Of a stretch of 64,000 nt of DNA, positions 1 to 9,281 are shown in pieces. The stretch lies in NCBI RefSeq assembly GCF_004367745.1, contig NZ_CP037993.1, positions 62,001 to 126,000 of the forward strand, written 5' to 3'. Every line of letters begins with the position of its first letter. Position 1 is the stretch's first letter. This DNA is from Herbaspirillum huttiense (GTDB lineage Bacteria > Pseudomonadota > Gammaproteobacteria > Burkholderiales > Burkholderiaceae_D). The notes under the pieces are model-generated. The model had not been told where the DNA came from, ran no database searches, and saw only the letters and a list, made by a program, of their open reading frames with translations. The position numbers were made by a program, and so were the translations under genes.

Positions 1-958
1 GCACCATGCCGCGTTCGATGATGGCCGTCAGCAACAGCGGATCGATGTTGCCGCCCGACAGCACCAGCCCCACGCGCTTGCCACGGAAGCGGTCCGGATA
101 GCGCACCAGCGCGGCCAGTCCGGCGGCACCCGCCCCTTCCACCAGGGTCTTTTCGATTTCCAGCAGCATCAGCACGGCCTGTTCGATATCGCCTTCATCG
201 ACCAGCAGCAGCTCGTCGGCTTCGCGCGCGATGATGGCGCGGGTCAGCGTGCCGGGCGTGCCGACCGCGATGCCTTCAGCGATGGTGCTGGCACCGACCG
301 GGTGTTCCGTCCCCTTGACGGCATTGAACATGGTCGGGAAGCGGCGTGTCTGCACGCCCACGATCTCGATCTCCGGCTTGATGGCGCGTGCGGCCACGGC
401 CATGCCGGCCAGCAGGCCGCCACCGCCGATGGAGACCACCAGGCAATCCAGGTCCGGCACCGCCTTCATCATCTCCAGCGCGACCGTGCCCTGGCCGGCG
501 ATGATGGCTTCGTCGTCATAGGGATGGACGAAGGTCAGGCCCTCTTTCTCGGCCAGTTCGTAGGCATGGGTGCGGGCCGCTTCCAACGTGTCGCCATGCA
601 GCACGACATTGGCACCGAAGCCGCGCGTGCGTTCGATCTTCACGCCGGGCGTGAAGCGCGGCATCACGATGGTGGCTGGCAAGCCCAGCCGCTGTGCGTG
701 ATAGGCCACGCCCTGCGCATGGTTGCCCGCCGACATGGCCACCACGCCGCGCGCACCGCCTTCGCTGGCGGCGACGTCGACCATCTTGTTGCAGGCGCCG
801 CGTTCCTTGAAGGAGGCGGTGAATTGCAGGTTTTCGAATTTCAGGAAGACCTGGGCGCCGACGATCTGGGACAGCGTGCGCGATTCCACACAGGGCGTCT
901 CCAGGATCTGGCCTTGCAGCCGCAGGGCGGCGGCTTCGATGTCGTTGAGCGTTGTCAT
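1..958 (-). CDS. ilvA: Threonine ammonia-lyase (threonine dehydratase), partial
   Basis: PLP enzyme that deaminates threonine (and serine) to the 2-oxo acid, the entry step to isoleucine or a catabolic step. Reading the minus strand from the ATG at 956-958 gives an uninterrupted frame to the window edge (about 319 codons). Visible are the PLP-lysine motif SFKERGA (Lys about residue 51), the glycine-rich phosphate loop SIGGGGLLAG and the late LSGGNID motif. The C-terminal end, where an ACT-like regulatory domain would lie, is outside the window, so biosynthetic and catabolic types cannot be separated. The family is clear; the gene symbol is less so. Confidence 0.9.
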   Translation of the reverse strand, partial: MTTLNDIEAAALRLQGQILETPCVESRTLSQIVGAQVFLKFENLQFTASFKERGACNKMVDVAASEGGARGVVAMSAGNHAQGVAYHAQRLGLPATIVMPRFTPGVKIERTRGFGANVVLHGDTLEAARTHAYELAEKEGLTFVHPYDDEAIIAGQGTVALEMMKAVPDLDCLVVSIGGGGLLAGMAVAARAIKPEIEIVGVQTRRFPTMFNAVKGTEHPVGASTIAEGIAVGTPGTLTRAIIAREADELLLVDEGDIEQAVLMLLEIEKTLVEGAGAAGLAALVRYPDRFRGKRVGLVLSGGNIDPLLLTAIIERGMV

Positions 959-1318
959 GCTGAGATTGTAGAGCCAATGGGGTGATTTGTAGCAGTTCGG
1001 GCATGCCGCCGCTCAGGATGCCGGGAAAGCAAAGTTGTGGGCCGTTCTGCTTGCAAATTCGAAAATCCGTCGCGTAATTTTTTGCCTGGCCGATGATAAC
1101 CAGTACCTGAGTAATTGCAGTCCAGGCAACACAAAATTTCTTTGCGAGTGGCCATTGAAGTCCGTCGCTGCGCCGACTAGAGTAAAGACTCGTCGCGCCG
1201 CCAGCTGCCTCCACCCGGAGAGAACAGCCAGCCCGGATGCGGCACCCGGAAGTGGCGCGCGCCCTTCCTTCTCACGCAGATCCGAACAGTCTCAGCAGTT
1301 CTCACCCAGGAGATACCC
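959..1318. other. Intergenic region between divergent genes
   Basis: About 360 bases between the divergent ilvA-type gene and the small zinc-ribbon gene. It must hold both promoters. The open frames here have no ribosome binding site and no recognisable product. I see no convincing hairpin, RNA gene or riboswitch. Confidence 0.5.
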
Positions 1319-1675
1319 ATGAGCATGGCCACCCGGCAACCGGATGTCCGATCGTCCCCGCCCCTGCCCTTCAGTCCCCTCGTTCCCCCGCGCGAACGCA
1401 CGCGCCATTACCAGCGCACGGCACCGCTGCTATTGAAACTGGTCGAGCTGGATCCGCGCGAAGTCGTGGAAGGCATCATGACCCCCAACGGCTACCTGGC
1501 CGCCGAGGTCACGCCGGTGGGCCCGATGCGCGAGGCTTGCCCGCATTGCGAAGGCGTGGCGCTGCAGCTGGTGCTGCGGCATCACCATGTCAAGCGCAGC
1601 CATCTGTTTTGCCGCGTATGCACGCGGGTGTATGACGCGTTCAACGAGAGCGGACATTCGGTGTTGACGGTGTGA
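1319..1675 (+). CDS. Small zinc-ribbon-like protein of unknown function
   Basis: A 118-residue protein not assigned to a named family. A good Shine-Dalgarno (AGGAG, about 8 bases before the ATG) supports the start. The C-terminal half has two CxxC pairs, CPHC at residues 74-77 and CRVC at 98-101, spaced as in a single zinc ribbon with HHH between them. The N-terminal 35 residues are proline/arginine rich and probably disordered. Cytoplasmic; a nucleic-acid or protein-binding role would be a guess. It is followed by ogt in the same direction but with its own gap. Confidence 0.7.
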   Translation: MSMATRQPDVRSSPPLPFSPLVPPRERTRHYQRTAPLLLKLVELDPREVVEGIMTPNGYLAAEVTPVGPMREACPHCEGVALQLVLRHHHVKRSHLFCRVCTRVYDAFNESGHSVLTV

Positions 1676-1801
1676 AGCGAAGCATCCTCACGTGCAGGGC
1701 ACTGCTGAAAAGCGGTGCCCTGTTTTCATTGGGAGAATGCCTCCCCATCTCGCTGCCGAAACAGTAGAATCAGCCCCCTCAACGCAACAAAAGAGATGCC
1801 A

Positions 1802-2374
1802 ATGGAATACGCGTACAAGCTGATGGCCTCCCCGGCCGGTTTGCTCAAGCTGGTGGCCAAGGGGGATCACCTGGCGGCCATCCTGTGGGAGGACGACGAC
1901 GCCCTGCGCGTGCGCCTGGGTGAGATGGTGGAAGATGAAGACCGTCCGGTCCTGATCGAAACCGAACATCAGCTGCGCGAATATTTTGCCGGCGAACGCG
2001 AGAGCTTCGATATCCCGCTGCATTTTGAAGGCACCGAATTCCAGCGCCAGGTATGGTCGGCCCTGCTCGACATCCCTTATGGCCAGACCCGCACCTATCT
2101 CGATATCGCACGCCAGCTCGGCAACGACAAGGCGGTGCGCGCCGTGGGTGCTGCCAATGGCCGCAATCCCATTTCCATCATCGCGCCCTGCCATCGCGTC
2201 ATCGGTACCGGCGGCGAACTGACCGGCTTTGCCGGCGGACTGCACGTCAAGAAACTGCTGCTGGCCATCGAGGGCATTTCCACCGAAGGCCGCGATATCG
2301 GCCAGGTCATCGACCCGCGCCGCAAGGCGCAATCGCGGCGGCGCGAGGATCCGAACCAGCTGTCGCTGCTGTAA
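1802..2374 (+). CDS. ogt: Methylated-DNA--protein-cysteine S-methyltransferase
   Basis: Suicide DNA-repair protein that transfers the methyl group from O6-methylguanine or O4-methylthymine to its own cysteine. The product is 190 residues, typical for Ogt. It carries the acceptor motif PCHRV and the nearby NGRNP and GFAGGL segments, and the N-terminal alpha/beta domain precedes the helical DNA-binding domain. Two close in-frame ATGs exist (1796 and 1802); the second has AGAG at better spacing. A longer open frame upstream has no ribosome binding site. It stands alone between unrelated genes. Confidence 0.92.
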   Translation: MEYAYKLMASPAGLLKLVAKGDHLAAILWEDDDALRVRLGEMVEDEDRPVLIETEHQLREYFAGERESFDIPLHFEGTEFQRQVWSALLDIPYGQTRTYLDIARQLGNDKAVRAVGAANGRNPISIIAPCHRVIGTGGELTGFAGGLHVKKLLLAIEGISTEGRDIGQVIDPRRKAQSRRREDPNQLSLL

Positions 2375-2428
2375 GTCCGAAAACGCAACTAACTCCTGAG
2401 CAACAGCCAGCCTGGCCGTGCAGCGCGC

Positions 2429-3295
2429 TCAGCGCTGCATGCCCCACTTCTTTACGGTCACGCGTTCCAGCGTATTGAAGACCAGGTTCTCTACCAGCAG
2501 GCCAATCAGGATCACCATGGCCAGCCCGGCGAAGACCTTGTCGGTATAGAGTTCGTTGCGATTCTGGAAGATGTACCAGCCCAGTCCGCCTTTGCCGCTG
2601 GTGGCACCGAAGACCAGTTCTGCAGCAATCAGCGTGCGCCATGCGAACGCCCAGCCGATGCGCAATCCCGCCAGGATGGAGGGCAGGGCGGCCGGCACCA
2701 GTACCTGCAGCACGAAGCCCAGGCCGCGCAGGCCGTAGTTGCGGCCGGCCATGCGCAGGGTGTCCGAGACCCCCAAAAAGCCCGCATAGGTATTGACCGC
2801 CAGCGCCCACAGCACCGAATGCACCAGCACGAAGATCAGGCTGCCTTGGCCCAGGCCGAACCACAGCAGGGCGATGGGCAGCAGCGCAATGGCCGGCAGC
2901 GGATTGAACATCGAGGTGAGCGTACCCAGCAGGTCGCGCCCGAATTGCGTGGATACGGCCAGCGTGGTCAGCACGAAGGCCGCCACGATGCCCAGCAGAT
3001 AAGCCTTCAGCAGCACCTGCAGCGACAGCCAGGTCTTGCCGAACAGCTCGCCCGTCTTGAGGCCCTCGATGAAGGCCTGCGCCGTCTGCAGGAAGGTCGG
3101 CAGCAGCAGGTCATTGTTCTGCCAGCGCGCGATGCCTTCCCACACCAGCGCCAGCAGCAGCAGGATGGCGCCCTTGCGCACCCAGCCCTGTTGCCAGATG
3201 CGCTGCGGCAGCGAGAACTGGCGCTGCAGCACCAGGCCGGGCAGGGGAGTCAGCGGCAGTTCGTATTCGTCGCGGATCGGGGGAGTCTGGGGCAT
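2429..3295 (-). CDS. ABC transporter permease, SsuC/TauC type
   Basis: Inner-membrane permease (288 residues) of a nitrate/sulfonate/taurine-type importer. About six hydrophobic segments follow a polar N-terminus of some 35 residues. The EAA loop lies near residue 200, around GRNYGLRGLGF and the following conserved glycine. It is the last gene of a three-gene minus-strand operon (binding protein, ATPase, permease), 15 bases after the ATPase stop. No desulfonation or other enzyme gene is adjacent, so the substrate cannot be read from context; aliphatic sulfonates, taurine or an organic acid are all possible. Confidence 0.88.
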   Translation of the reverse strand: MPQTPPIRDEYELPLTPLPGLVLQRQFSLPQRIWQQGWVRKGAILLLLALVWEGIARWQNNDLLLPTFLQTAQAFIEGLKTGELFGKTWLSLQVLLKAYLLGIVAAFVLTTLAVSTQFGRDLLGTLTSMFNPLPAIALLPIALLWFGLGQGSLIFVLVHSVLWALAVNTYAGFLGVSDTLRMAGRNYGLRGLGFVLQVLVPAALPSILAGLRIGWAFAWRTLIAAELVFGATSGKGGLGWYIFQNRNELYTDKVFAGLAMVILIGLLVENLVFNTLERVTVKKWGMQR

Positions 3296-3310
3296 GGCGT
3301 ATTTCGGTCT

Positions 3311-4183
3311 TTAGTAAGAAAAACGGACATCGCTGAAATTGATGACCGGTGCCGCTGTGCTGGCCGCGCTGTTCTCGCCGCCTTCATCGAAGAGCAGGCG
3401 GTGAATGCGCTGTGCGGTCTGCTGGAAGCCCACGCCGCCGAGGCTGGACAAGTCGTATTGATGGCTGTTGATCTCGGCGCGCACGCGGCCCGGATGGGGC
3501 GAGAGCAGCAGGATGCGGTTGCCCACCACCAGTGCCTCTTCGATGGAGTGCGTCACGAACAGCAGGGTGAAGCGCACCTCATCCCACAGCGCCAGCAATT
3601 CTTCCTGCATCTTGCGGCGGGTCAGCGCATCGAGGGCGGCGAAGGGCTCATCCATCAGCAGCATCTTGGGTTGCATCGCCAGCGCGCGGGCAATCGCCAC
3701 GCGTGCCTTCATGCCGCCCGAGAGCGTATGCGGATAGGCATCGGCAAAGCGCGCCAGGCCCACCTTCTCCAGGTAATGGCGGGCGCGCTCGGCGGCTTCG
3801 CGCTTGCCCAGCGTGCGCGAGGCCAGCAGCGGAAACATCACGTTCTGCAGCACCGTCTTCCACGGCGGCAACTGGTCGAATTCCTGGAACACCACGATGC
3901 GGTCCGGCCCCGGCTGATGCACCACCTGGCCATCGAGACGGATCTCGCCGCCAGCCGGTGGCAGGAAGCCCGCGACCGACTTGAGCAGGCTGGACTTGCC
4001 ACAGCCCGACGGCCCCAGCAGCACGAAGCGATCCGCCGGATGCACGTCGAAACTGACTTCATGCGTGGCATGCACCACGGCCGTGGCGGTACGGTATTGC
4101 AGGCTCACGCGGTCCACCTGCAGCAGCGGCTGCAGGCTGGCTGCGGCGCTCACGCTGGCGGTTTCAGCTGCCGGGTTGTGCAT
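3311..4183 (-). CDS. ABC transporter ATP-binding protein, SsuB/TauB type
   Basis: ATPase subunit (290 residues) energising the adjacent permease at the inner face of the membrane. Walker A (GPSGCGKSS), the signature [15 protein letters not shown] and Walker B (LLMDEPFAALD) followed by the H-loop in FVTHSIEEA are intact. A C-terminal extension of about 40 residues after the core is common in this branch. The start overlaps the end of the binding-protein gene by 20 bases, indicating translational coupling. Confidence 0.92.
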   Translation of the reverse strand: MHNPAAETASVSAAASLQPLLQVDRVSLQYRTATAVVHATHEVSFDVHPADRFVLLGPSGCGKSSLLKSVAGFLPPAGGEIRLDGQVVHQPGPDRIVVFQEFDQLPPWKTVLQNVMFPLLASRTLGKREAAERARHYLEKVGLARFADAYPHTLSGGMKARVAIARALAMQPKMLLMDEPFAALDALTRRKMQEELLALWDEVRFTLLFVTHSIEEALVVGNRILLLSPHPGRVRAEINSHQYDLSSLGGVGFQQTAQRIHRLLFDEGGENSAASTAAPVINFSDVRFSY

Positions 4184-5189
4184 ACGCTTCCTCGAAGAAG
4201 TAATCCTTCCAGCTGCTGGCGCGATTCTTCAGCACGCCCAGCGCATGCAGCTGCTCGGCATAGACGAAGGTGCGCTCGGGCGAGACGGTGAAGTTGATTT
4301 CCGGGTCTTCCACGATCTTGCGCACGAACGCCGGCGAGAGCTTGGACTTCTGCACGCGGATGAAGGTATCGGCTGCCTTGGCCTTGTTGTTGCGCACGAA
4401 TTCGGCCGCTTCCACCAGCGCCTTGTAGAAGGCGCGGTAAGTCTTGGGGTTCTCGTCGTGGAATTTCTGGGTCGTGTAGAGCACGTTGAAGGTCGCCGGG
4501 CCGCCCATGATGTCGTAGGAGCTGATGACCTTGTGCACGTTCTTGTTCTCCAGCGCCTGGTACTGGAAGGGCGGGCTGGAGAAGTGCGCATTGATTTCCG
4601 AGCCGCCCGCGATCAGCGCCGCCGTGGCATCCGGATGCGAGAGGCTCACGCTGATGCTGTCGAATCGCTTGAAGTCTTCCTTGCCGAACACCTTGGCAGT
4701 CTCGATCTGCAGCGTGCGCGACTGGAAGCCGACGCCTGCGGCCGGCACGGCGATGCGGTCCTTGTCGCTGAAGTCCTTGATGCTCCTGACCTTGGGATTG
4801 TTGCTCAGCAGGTAGTTGGGCATGGAGCCCAGCGAGGCGATCGCCTTGACGTTCTGGCGGCCGCGTGTGCGGTCCCACAGCACCAGGGCCGGCGGCGCAC
4901 CGGCCGAGACCACGTCCAGGGCGCCGGCCAGCAGGGCTTCGTTCATGCCGGTGGCGCCCGACAGGCTGGTCCACTCGACCTTGATGTCCACACCTTCCTG
5001 CTTGCCATATTTTTCGATCAGCTTCTGGTCCTGCACCACGTCGAGGATCAGGTAGCCGATGCCGAATTGCTGGGCGATGCGGATGCTGCCTTCGGCGCGC
5101 GCCACCAGCGGCGCGCCCAGCAGCGACAGCGCCAGGGTGGTGGTAAAGAGACGCCGCAGGCGCCCTTTGGAAGAGAGTCGTGTAGTCAT
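4164..5189 (-). CDS. ABC transporter substrate-binding protein, NMT1/THI5-like
   Basis: Periplasmic solute-binding protein (341 residues) that delivers ligand to the permease and ATPase downstream. The first ~33 residues are a signal peptide (positively charged start, leucine/alanine core, cleavage near ARAEG). The body fits the SsuA/TauA fold, with segments such as GVDIKVEWT and the GAPPALVLWD region near the ligand cleft. First gene of the operon; its promoter must lie in the gap before kup. Ligand unknown. Confidence 0.88.
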   Translation of the reverse strand: MTTRLSSKGRLRRLFTTTLALSLLGAPLVARAEGSIRIAQQFGIGYLILDVVQDQKLIEKYGKQEGVDIKVEWTSLSGATGMNEALLAGALDVVSAGAPPALVLWDRTRGRQNVKAIASLGSMPNYLLSNNPKVRSIKDFSDKDRIAVPAAGVGFQSRTLQIETAKVFGKEDFKRFDSISVSLSHPDATAALIAGGSEINAHFSSPPFQYQALENKNVHKVISSYDIMGGPATFNVLYTTQKFHDENPKTYRAFYKALVEAAEFVRNNKAKAADTFIRVQKSKLSPAFVRKIVEDPEINFTVSPERTFVYAEQLHALGVLKNRASSWKDYFFEEAYAQPGS

Positions 5190-5649
5190 GGTGTCCTGTG
5201 CGGTGGAGGTCGGCCGGCTTCGGTGGAGAATCCGGCAGTGGATGTGCGGTGTCGGCTTAGAACCGTCATGGTGGTAAAACGCGGTTCTTTATTCGTTCGG
5301 AGTATATAAAGGGCAAGGGAGAAAGAAAAACTCGATTACCGCATATCGATATGCGGCCGCTGTATGGGCCGCAAAGCCTTGTCCCACGCCGGTTCCAGGC
5401 GATATGAAGGTTTTTGCGGCAGTGCAATTCCGGAACCGCGTCCGTGCGCGGCTGTCAAGTTCCGCAAGCCAGGCGAGAGGCGCGCGCGCAACGTCAGGGT
5501 GACGTCTGCGGCATTTTGAGCGCACCACGGGTAGAGTGCGCTAAAGTACGCGTCCTGCCCGGACAGTGGCCAGCCCTCCCCGCCGAGGGTGGCGTCTGCC
5601 CCCAGAACCTGTCCGCCGGCACTCTATTTGAAGAAGCAAAGGGAGCAAG
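5190..5649. other. Divergent intergenic region
   Basis: About 460 bases between the ABC operon (minus strand) and kup (plus strand), holding both promoters. Short open frames are present on both strands but none has a credible ribosome binding site or recognisable product. The section 5285-5345 is AT-rich compared with its surroundings and is the best place for promoters. No riboswitch or RNA gene recognised. Confidence 0.5.
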
Positions 5650-7551
5650 ATGGGTTCATCTCATACCAATTCAGGCCTTTCCCTCCGGTCGACCAAATTC
5701 CACCTGATTACCCTGGCTGCGCTGGGTGTGGTGTTCGGCGATATCGGTACCAGTCCGCTGTACGCATTGAAGGAATGTTTCAGCCCCGACCACGGCATCG
5801 CCTTTTCTCCGGGCGCGGTGCTGGGCATCATCTCGATGCTGTTCTGGTCGATCTCCATCGTGGTCACCATCAAGTACGTGATGTTCGTGCTGCGCGCCGA
5901 CAACAACGGCGAAGGCGGCGTGCTCGCGCTGATGGCGCTGTCGCTGCGCTCAGCCATCTCGGGGTCGCCGCGCGCCAAGCTGCTGATGATGCTGGGCGTC
6001 TTCGGTGCCTGCATGTTCTATGGCGACGTCGTCATCACGCCGGCCATCTCCGTGCTCTCGGCGGTGGAAGGGCTGGAGATCGCTGCGCCCAGTACGGCGC
6101 ATGCGGTCATTCCGCTCACGCTGGTGATCGTGGTGATCCTGTTCCTGATCCAGCGGCATGGCACCAGCGTGGTGGGCCGCTTCTTCGGGCCGGTGATGTT
6201 CCTGTGGTTCTTCTCGCTGGCCTTGCTGGGCCTCTACAACATCGTCAAGGCCCCCGAGGTGCTGGTGGCGATCAACCCGTATTACGCCGTGCACTTCATG
6301 GCCGAGCACTCGCTGCAGGCCTTCATCGTGCTGGGCTCGGTGGTGCTGGTGCTGACCGGGGCCGAGGCGCTGTATGCCGACATGGGCCACTTCGGCATCA
6401 AGCCGATCCGCTACGCGTGGCTGTTTACGGTCATGCCGTCGCTGCTGATCAATTACTTCGGCCAGGGCGCCAACCTGATCGCCAATCCGGATGCGATCAA
6501 GAATCCCTTCTACCTGATGATCCCCGATCCGCTGGTGCTGCCCATGGTGGTGCTGGCCACCTGCGCCACCGTGATTGCGTCGCAGGCGGTGATCTCGGGG
6601 GCCTTCTCGCTGACCAGCCAGGCCATCCTGCTGGGCTTCGTGCCGCGCATGCGCATCCTGCATACCTCCGAGGATGAACAGGGCCAGATCTACATTCCCC
6701 TGATCAACTGGATGCTGCTGGTGCTGGTGGTCGCTGTGGTGCTGGCCTTCAAGAAATCCGACAACCTGGCCGCCGCCTATGGTGTGGCCGTGACCACCAC
6801 CATGGTGATCACTACCATGTTGCTGGGCGTGGTGATGCGCCACATCTGGAAGTGGCGCATGCCGGCCGTGGTGGTGGCCATCGGCTGCTTCATGGTGGTC
6901 GACGTGGCCTTCTTCGCGGCCAACCTGCTCAAACTTACCGAGGGTGGCTGGTTCCCGCTGGTCATCGGCGGCGCGGCCTTCTTCCTGTTGATGACCTGGT
7001 ACTCGGGCCGCATGCTGCTGCGCATGCGCATCAAGGACGACGGCATTCCCATCGAGCCCTTCATCGAAGGCCTGCTGGCGCATCCGCCGCATCGCGTGGG
7101 CGGGACCGCCGTCTTCATGACCGGCAACATCGCTACCGTCCCGGTCGCGCTGCTGCACAACCTGAAGCACAACCGCATCCTGCATGAGCGCGTGTTCTTC
7201 CTGAAGATCAGCATCTGGGACGTGCCTTACGTGGCCGACAGCGAGCGCCTGACCATGAAGGACCTGGGCGGCGACGTCTACCTGCTGCGCGCCGCCTTCG
7301 GCTTCAAGGAAGCACCGGAAGTGCAGAAGGTCATGACGCTGACCGAGCAGCAGTTCGGCCATCACTTCGACCTGATGGATACCTCCTTCTTCCTGGCGCG
7401 CGACACGGTGGTGCCGAGCAAGCTGCTGGGCATGTCGCTGTGGCGCGAGCGCCTGTTCGCCTGGATGTACCAGAACGGTGCCAAGCCGTCGGACTTCTTC
7501 CACATCCCGGCCAACCGGGTGGTGGAGCTGGGCACCAAGGTGGAGATCTGA
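5650..7551 (+). CDS. kup: Low-affinity potassium transport protein Kup
   Basis: Proton-coupled potassium uptake permease of the HAK/KUP/KT family (633 residues). The N-terminal signature [14 protein letters not shown] near residue 29 is the ion-pathway motif of the family. About twelve hydrophobic segments follow to roughly residue 430, then a soluble C-terminal domain of about 200 residues. Start supported by AGGGAG seven bases upstream. A strong terminator follows directly, so it is a single-gene unit. Confidence 0.95.
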   Translation: MGSSHTNSGLSLRSTKFHLITLAALGVVFGDIGTSPLYALKECFSPDHGIAFSPGAVLGIISMLFWSISIVVTIKYVMFVLRADNNGEGGVLALMALSLRSAISGSPRAKLLMMLGVFGACMFYGDVVITPAISVLSAVEGLEIAAPSTAHAVIPLTLVIVVILFLIQRHGTSVVGRFFGPVMFLWFFSLALLGLYNIVKAPEVLVAINPYYAVHFMAEHSLQAFIVLGSVVLVLTGAEALYADMGHFGIKPIRYAWLFTVMPSLLINYFGQGANLIANPDAIKNPFYLMIPDPLVLPMVVLATCATVIASQAVISGAFSLTSQAILLGFVPRMRILHTSEDEQGQIYIPLINWMLLVLVVAVVLAFKKSDNLAAAYGVAVTTTMVITTMLLGVVMRHIWKWRMPAVVVAIGCFMVVDVAFFAANLLKLTEGGWFPLVIGGAAFFLLMTWYSGRMLLRMRIKDDGIPIEPFIEGLLAHPPHRVGGTAVFMTGNIATVPVALLHNLKHNRILHERVFFLKISIWDVPYVADSERLTMKDLGGDVYLLRAAFGFKEAPEVQKVMTLTEQQFGHHFDLMDTSFFLARDTVVPSKLLGMSLWRERLFAWMYQNGAKPSDFFHIPANRVVELGTKVEI

Positions 7552-7580
7552 GCGGCATAGCACACGCCGCGTGATGCAGA

Positions 7581-7615
7581 AACAGGGCCGTCCTTTGGGG
7601 CGGCCCTGTTTTTTT
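7581..7615 (+). terminator. Rho-independent terminator after kup
   Basis: Perfect 10-bp stem (AACAGGGCCG with CGGCCCTGTT) around a 10-base loop, running into a T tract. It lies 30 bases after the kup stop and just beyond the stop of the convergent Lrp-type gene. Confidence 0.9.
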
Positions 7616-7630
7616 GTGGAGTGCCCGGAC

Positions 7631-8107
7631 CTATCGCGGGGGCAGGGTGATGGGCAGTGGCGAGGTCGGCTTGACCTCTTCCAAGCAGATCATGGAGCGC
7701 AGCCCGGCCACGCCGGGGACCTGCATCAGGCGGTCGGTGAGGAAGTGCGACAGGCTCTTGAGATCCTGCGAGACTACCTTGAGCAGGTAATCGAAGTCGC
7801 CCGAGATGGTGTAGCACTCGACGATTTCAGGAAAGGCCTTGATCACCTTCTCCACTGCGCGCACCTGCTTGAATTGCGCCCGGTCCAGCGACAGCGAGAC
7901 GAAGGCCGAGACATTGAGCCCGACCTCGGCCGGTGCCACCAGGGCGGCATAGCGGCGGATCACGCCTTGCTCCTCCAGCGCACGCACGCGCCGCATGCAC
8001 TGCGGCGGCGAGAGGTGGATGCGCTCGGCCAGGTCGACGTTGCTGATCTGGCCGTCGGCTTGCAGCAGTTCCAGGATCTTGATGTCGATCTTGTCCATGA
8101 GATTCAT
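7631..8107 (-). CDS. Lrp/AsnC family transcriptional regulator
   Basis: Feast/famine regulator of about 158 residues: N-terminal winged helix (DKIDIKILELLQADGQ; recognition helix around LSPPQCMRRVRAL) and C-terminal RAM ligand-binding domain (GDFDYLLKV). It is transcribed divergently from ornithine cyclodeaminase and arginase, so it probably senses an amino acid and controls that operon. ATGs at 8134, 8107 and 8098 are all in frame and none has a clear Shine-Dalgarno; 8107 is preferred because longer versions add non-homologous residues and overlap the operator. Confidence 0.88.
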   Translation of the reverse strand: MNLMDKIDIKILELLQADGQISNVDLAERIHLSPPQCMRRVRALEEQGVIRRYAALVAPAEVGLNVSAFVSLSLDRAQFKQVRAVEKVIKAFPEIVECYTISGDFDYLLKVVSQDLKSLSHFLTDRLMQVPGVAGLRSMICLEEVKPTSPLPITLPPR

Positions 8108-8122
8108 CGCCACGAAATAATA

Positions 8123-8151
8123 TTTCGTCATCATGGCAAATCATGACGAAA
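8123..8151. promoter_or_regulatory. Palindrome in the Lrp/ocd divergent promoter, likely operator
   Basis: Perfect 9-bp inverted repeat TTTCGTCAT...ATGACGAAA around an 11-base AT-containing spacer, with two more symmetric base pairs inside. It lies in the space between an Lrp-type regulator and the operon it most likely controls. Size and AT-rich centre are consistent with Lrp-family sites; assignment to this regulator is inference. Confidence 0.6.
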
Positions 8152-8237
8152 AACGAAAGCCTGTTTCGCTTCGTTGTGGATAAGATTTCATCCATCGCCA
8201 CTGCCGAGGCAGCCTTTGCACAAGAGGCTGATGCATC

Positions 8238-9281
8238 ATGGTCAAGTACATCGGAACGTCGGACCTGCAAGCCCATCTGGCCACGCATCCCTTGCCGGAG
8301 GTGATCGGCGGCATGGTGCAATATCTGCGCGAGGACTTCCTGCGCTGGCCGCAATTCGACAAGAGCGCGCGCGTGGCCAGCCACTCGGCGCGCGGGGTGA
8401 TCGAGCTGATGCCCATTTCGGATGGACGCTGGTATGCCTTCAAGTACGTCAACGGCCATCCCGCCAATACGGCGCAGGGTTTGTTGACGGTTACCGCCTT
8501 TGGCGTGCTGGCCGAGGTGGCCAGCGGCTATCCGCGCCTGCTGTCGGAACTGACGCTGACCACGGCCTTGCGCACGGCGGCGACCTCGGTACTTGCAGCA
8601 CATCATCTGGCGCGCCCGGACAGCCGCAGCATGGCGCTCATCGGCAATGGTGCGCAGGCGGAGTTCCAGGCCATCGCTTTCCATACCCGGCTGGGCATCA
8701 CGGAAATGCGGCTCTTCGATGTCGACCCGGCCGCCACGGACAAGCTGATGCGTAATCTGCGCGATCGGCCTGCATTGCGGCTGATCCGTGCGCGCAGCAC
8801 GGCCGAGGCGGTGGCGGGGGCTGACATTGTCACGACCGTTACGGCCGACAAGCGCCGTGCAGTGATCGTGCATCCGGACATGATCGAAGCGGGCATGCAC
8901 CTCAATGCCGTCGGCGGCGATTGCCCCGGCAAGACCGAACTGCATCGCGGCGTGCTGGAGAAAGCGCGCGTGGTGGTGGAATTCGCACCGCAATCGCGTA
9001 TCGAAGGGGAAGTGCAGCAGATGCCGCCGGACTTTGCGGTGACCGAACTGTGGGAAGTGCTGGCCGGCAAGGCAGCAGGCCGCCGCGATGCCCATGAGGT
9101 GACGGTCTTCGATTCGGTCGGTTTCGCGCTGGAGGATTTCTCGGCGCTGCGCTACCTGGATGACCATATCGATGCGCATCACGCGCAGCAGATCGATCTG
9201 GTCCCCGTACTGGACAACCCCAAGGACTTGTATGGCCTGGCCATCCCCGTTCTTCCCTACAAGGAGCAGGCAAACGCATGA
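8238..9281 (+). CDS. Ornithine cyclodeaminase
   Basis: NAD-dependent enzyme of the OCD/mu-crystallin family (347 residues) converting ornithine to proline and ammonia. The Rossmann segment ALIGNGAQAEFQAIAF (about residues 133-148) and the dinucleotide-proximal NAVGGDCPGKTEL motif are characteristic of true ornithine cyclodeaminases. AAGAGG precedes the ATG at slightly long spacing. The stop overlaps the arginase start (ATGA). With arginase it gives a two-step route arginine to ornithine to proline. Confidence 0.92.
   Translation: MVKYIGTSDLQAHLATHPLPEVIGGMVQYLREDFLRWPQFDKSARVASHSARGVIELMPISDGRWYAFKYVNGHPANTAQGLLTVTAFGVLAEVASGYPRLLSELTLTTALRTAATSVLAAHHLARPDSRSMALIGNGAQAEFQAIAFHTRLGITEMRLFDVDPAATDKLMRNLRDRPALRLIRARSTAEAVAGADIVTTVTADKRRAVIVHPDMIEAGMHLNAVGGDCPGKTELHRGVLEKARVVVEFAPQSRIEGEVQQMPPDFAVTELWEVLAGKAAGRRDAHEVTVFDSVGFALEDFSALRYLDDHIDAHHAQQIDLVPVLDNPKDLYGLAIPVLPYKEQANA

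Noticed and set aside
5950-7563. 537-codon open frame antisense to kup
   Set aside because: Histidine/glutamine-rich shadow of a strongly conserved membrane protein; no start signal or family resemblance.
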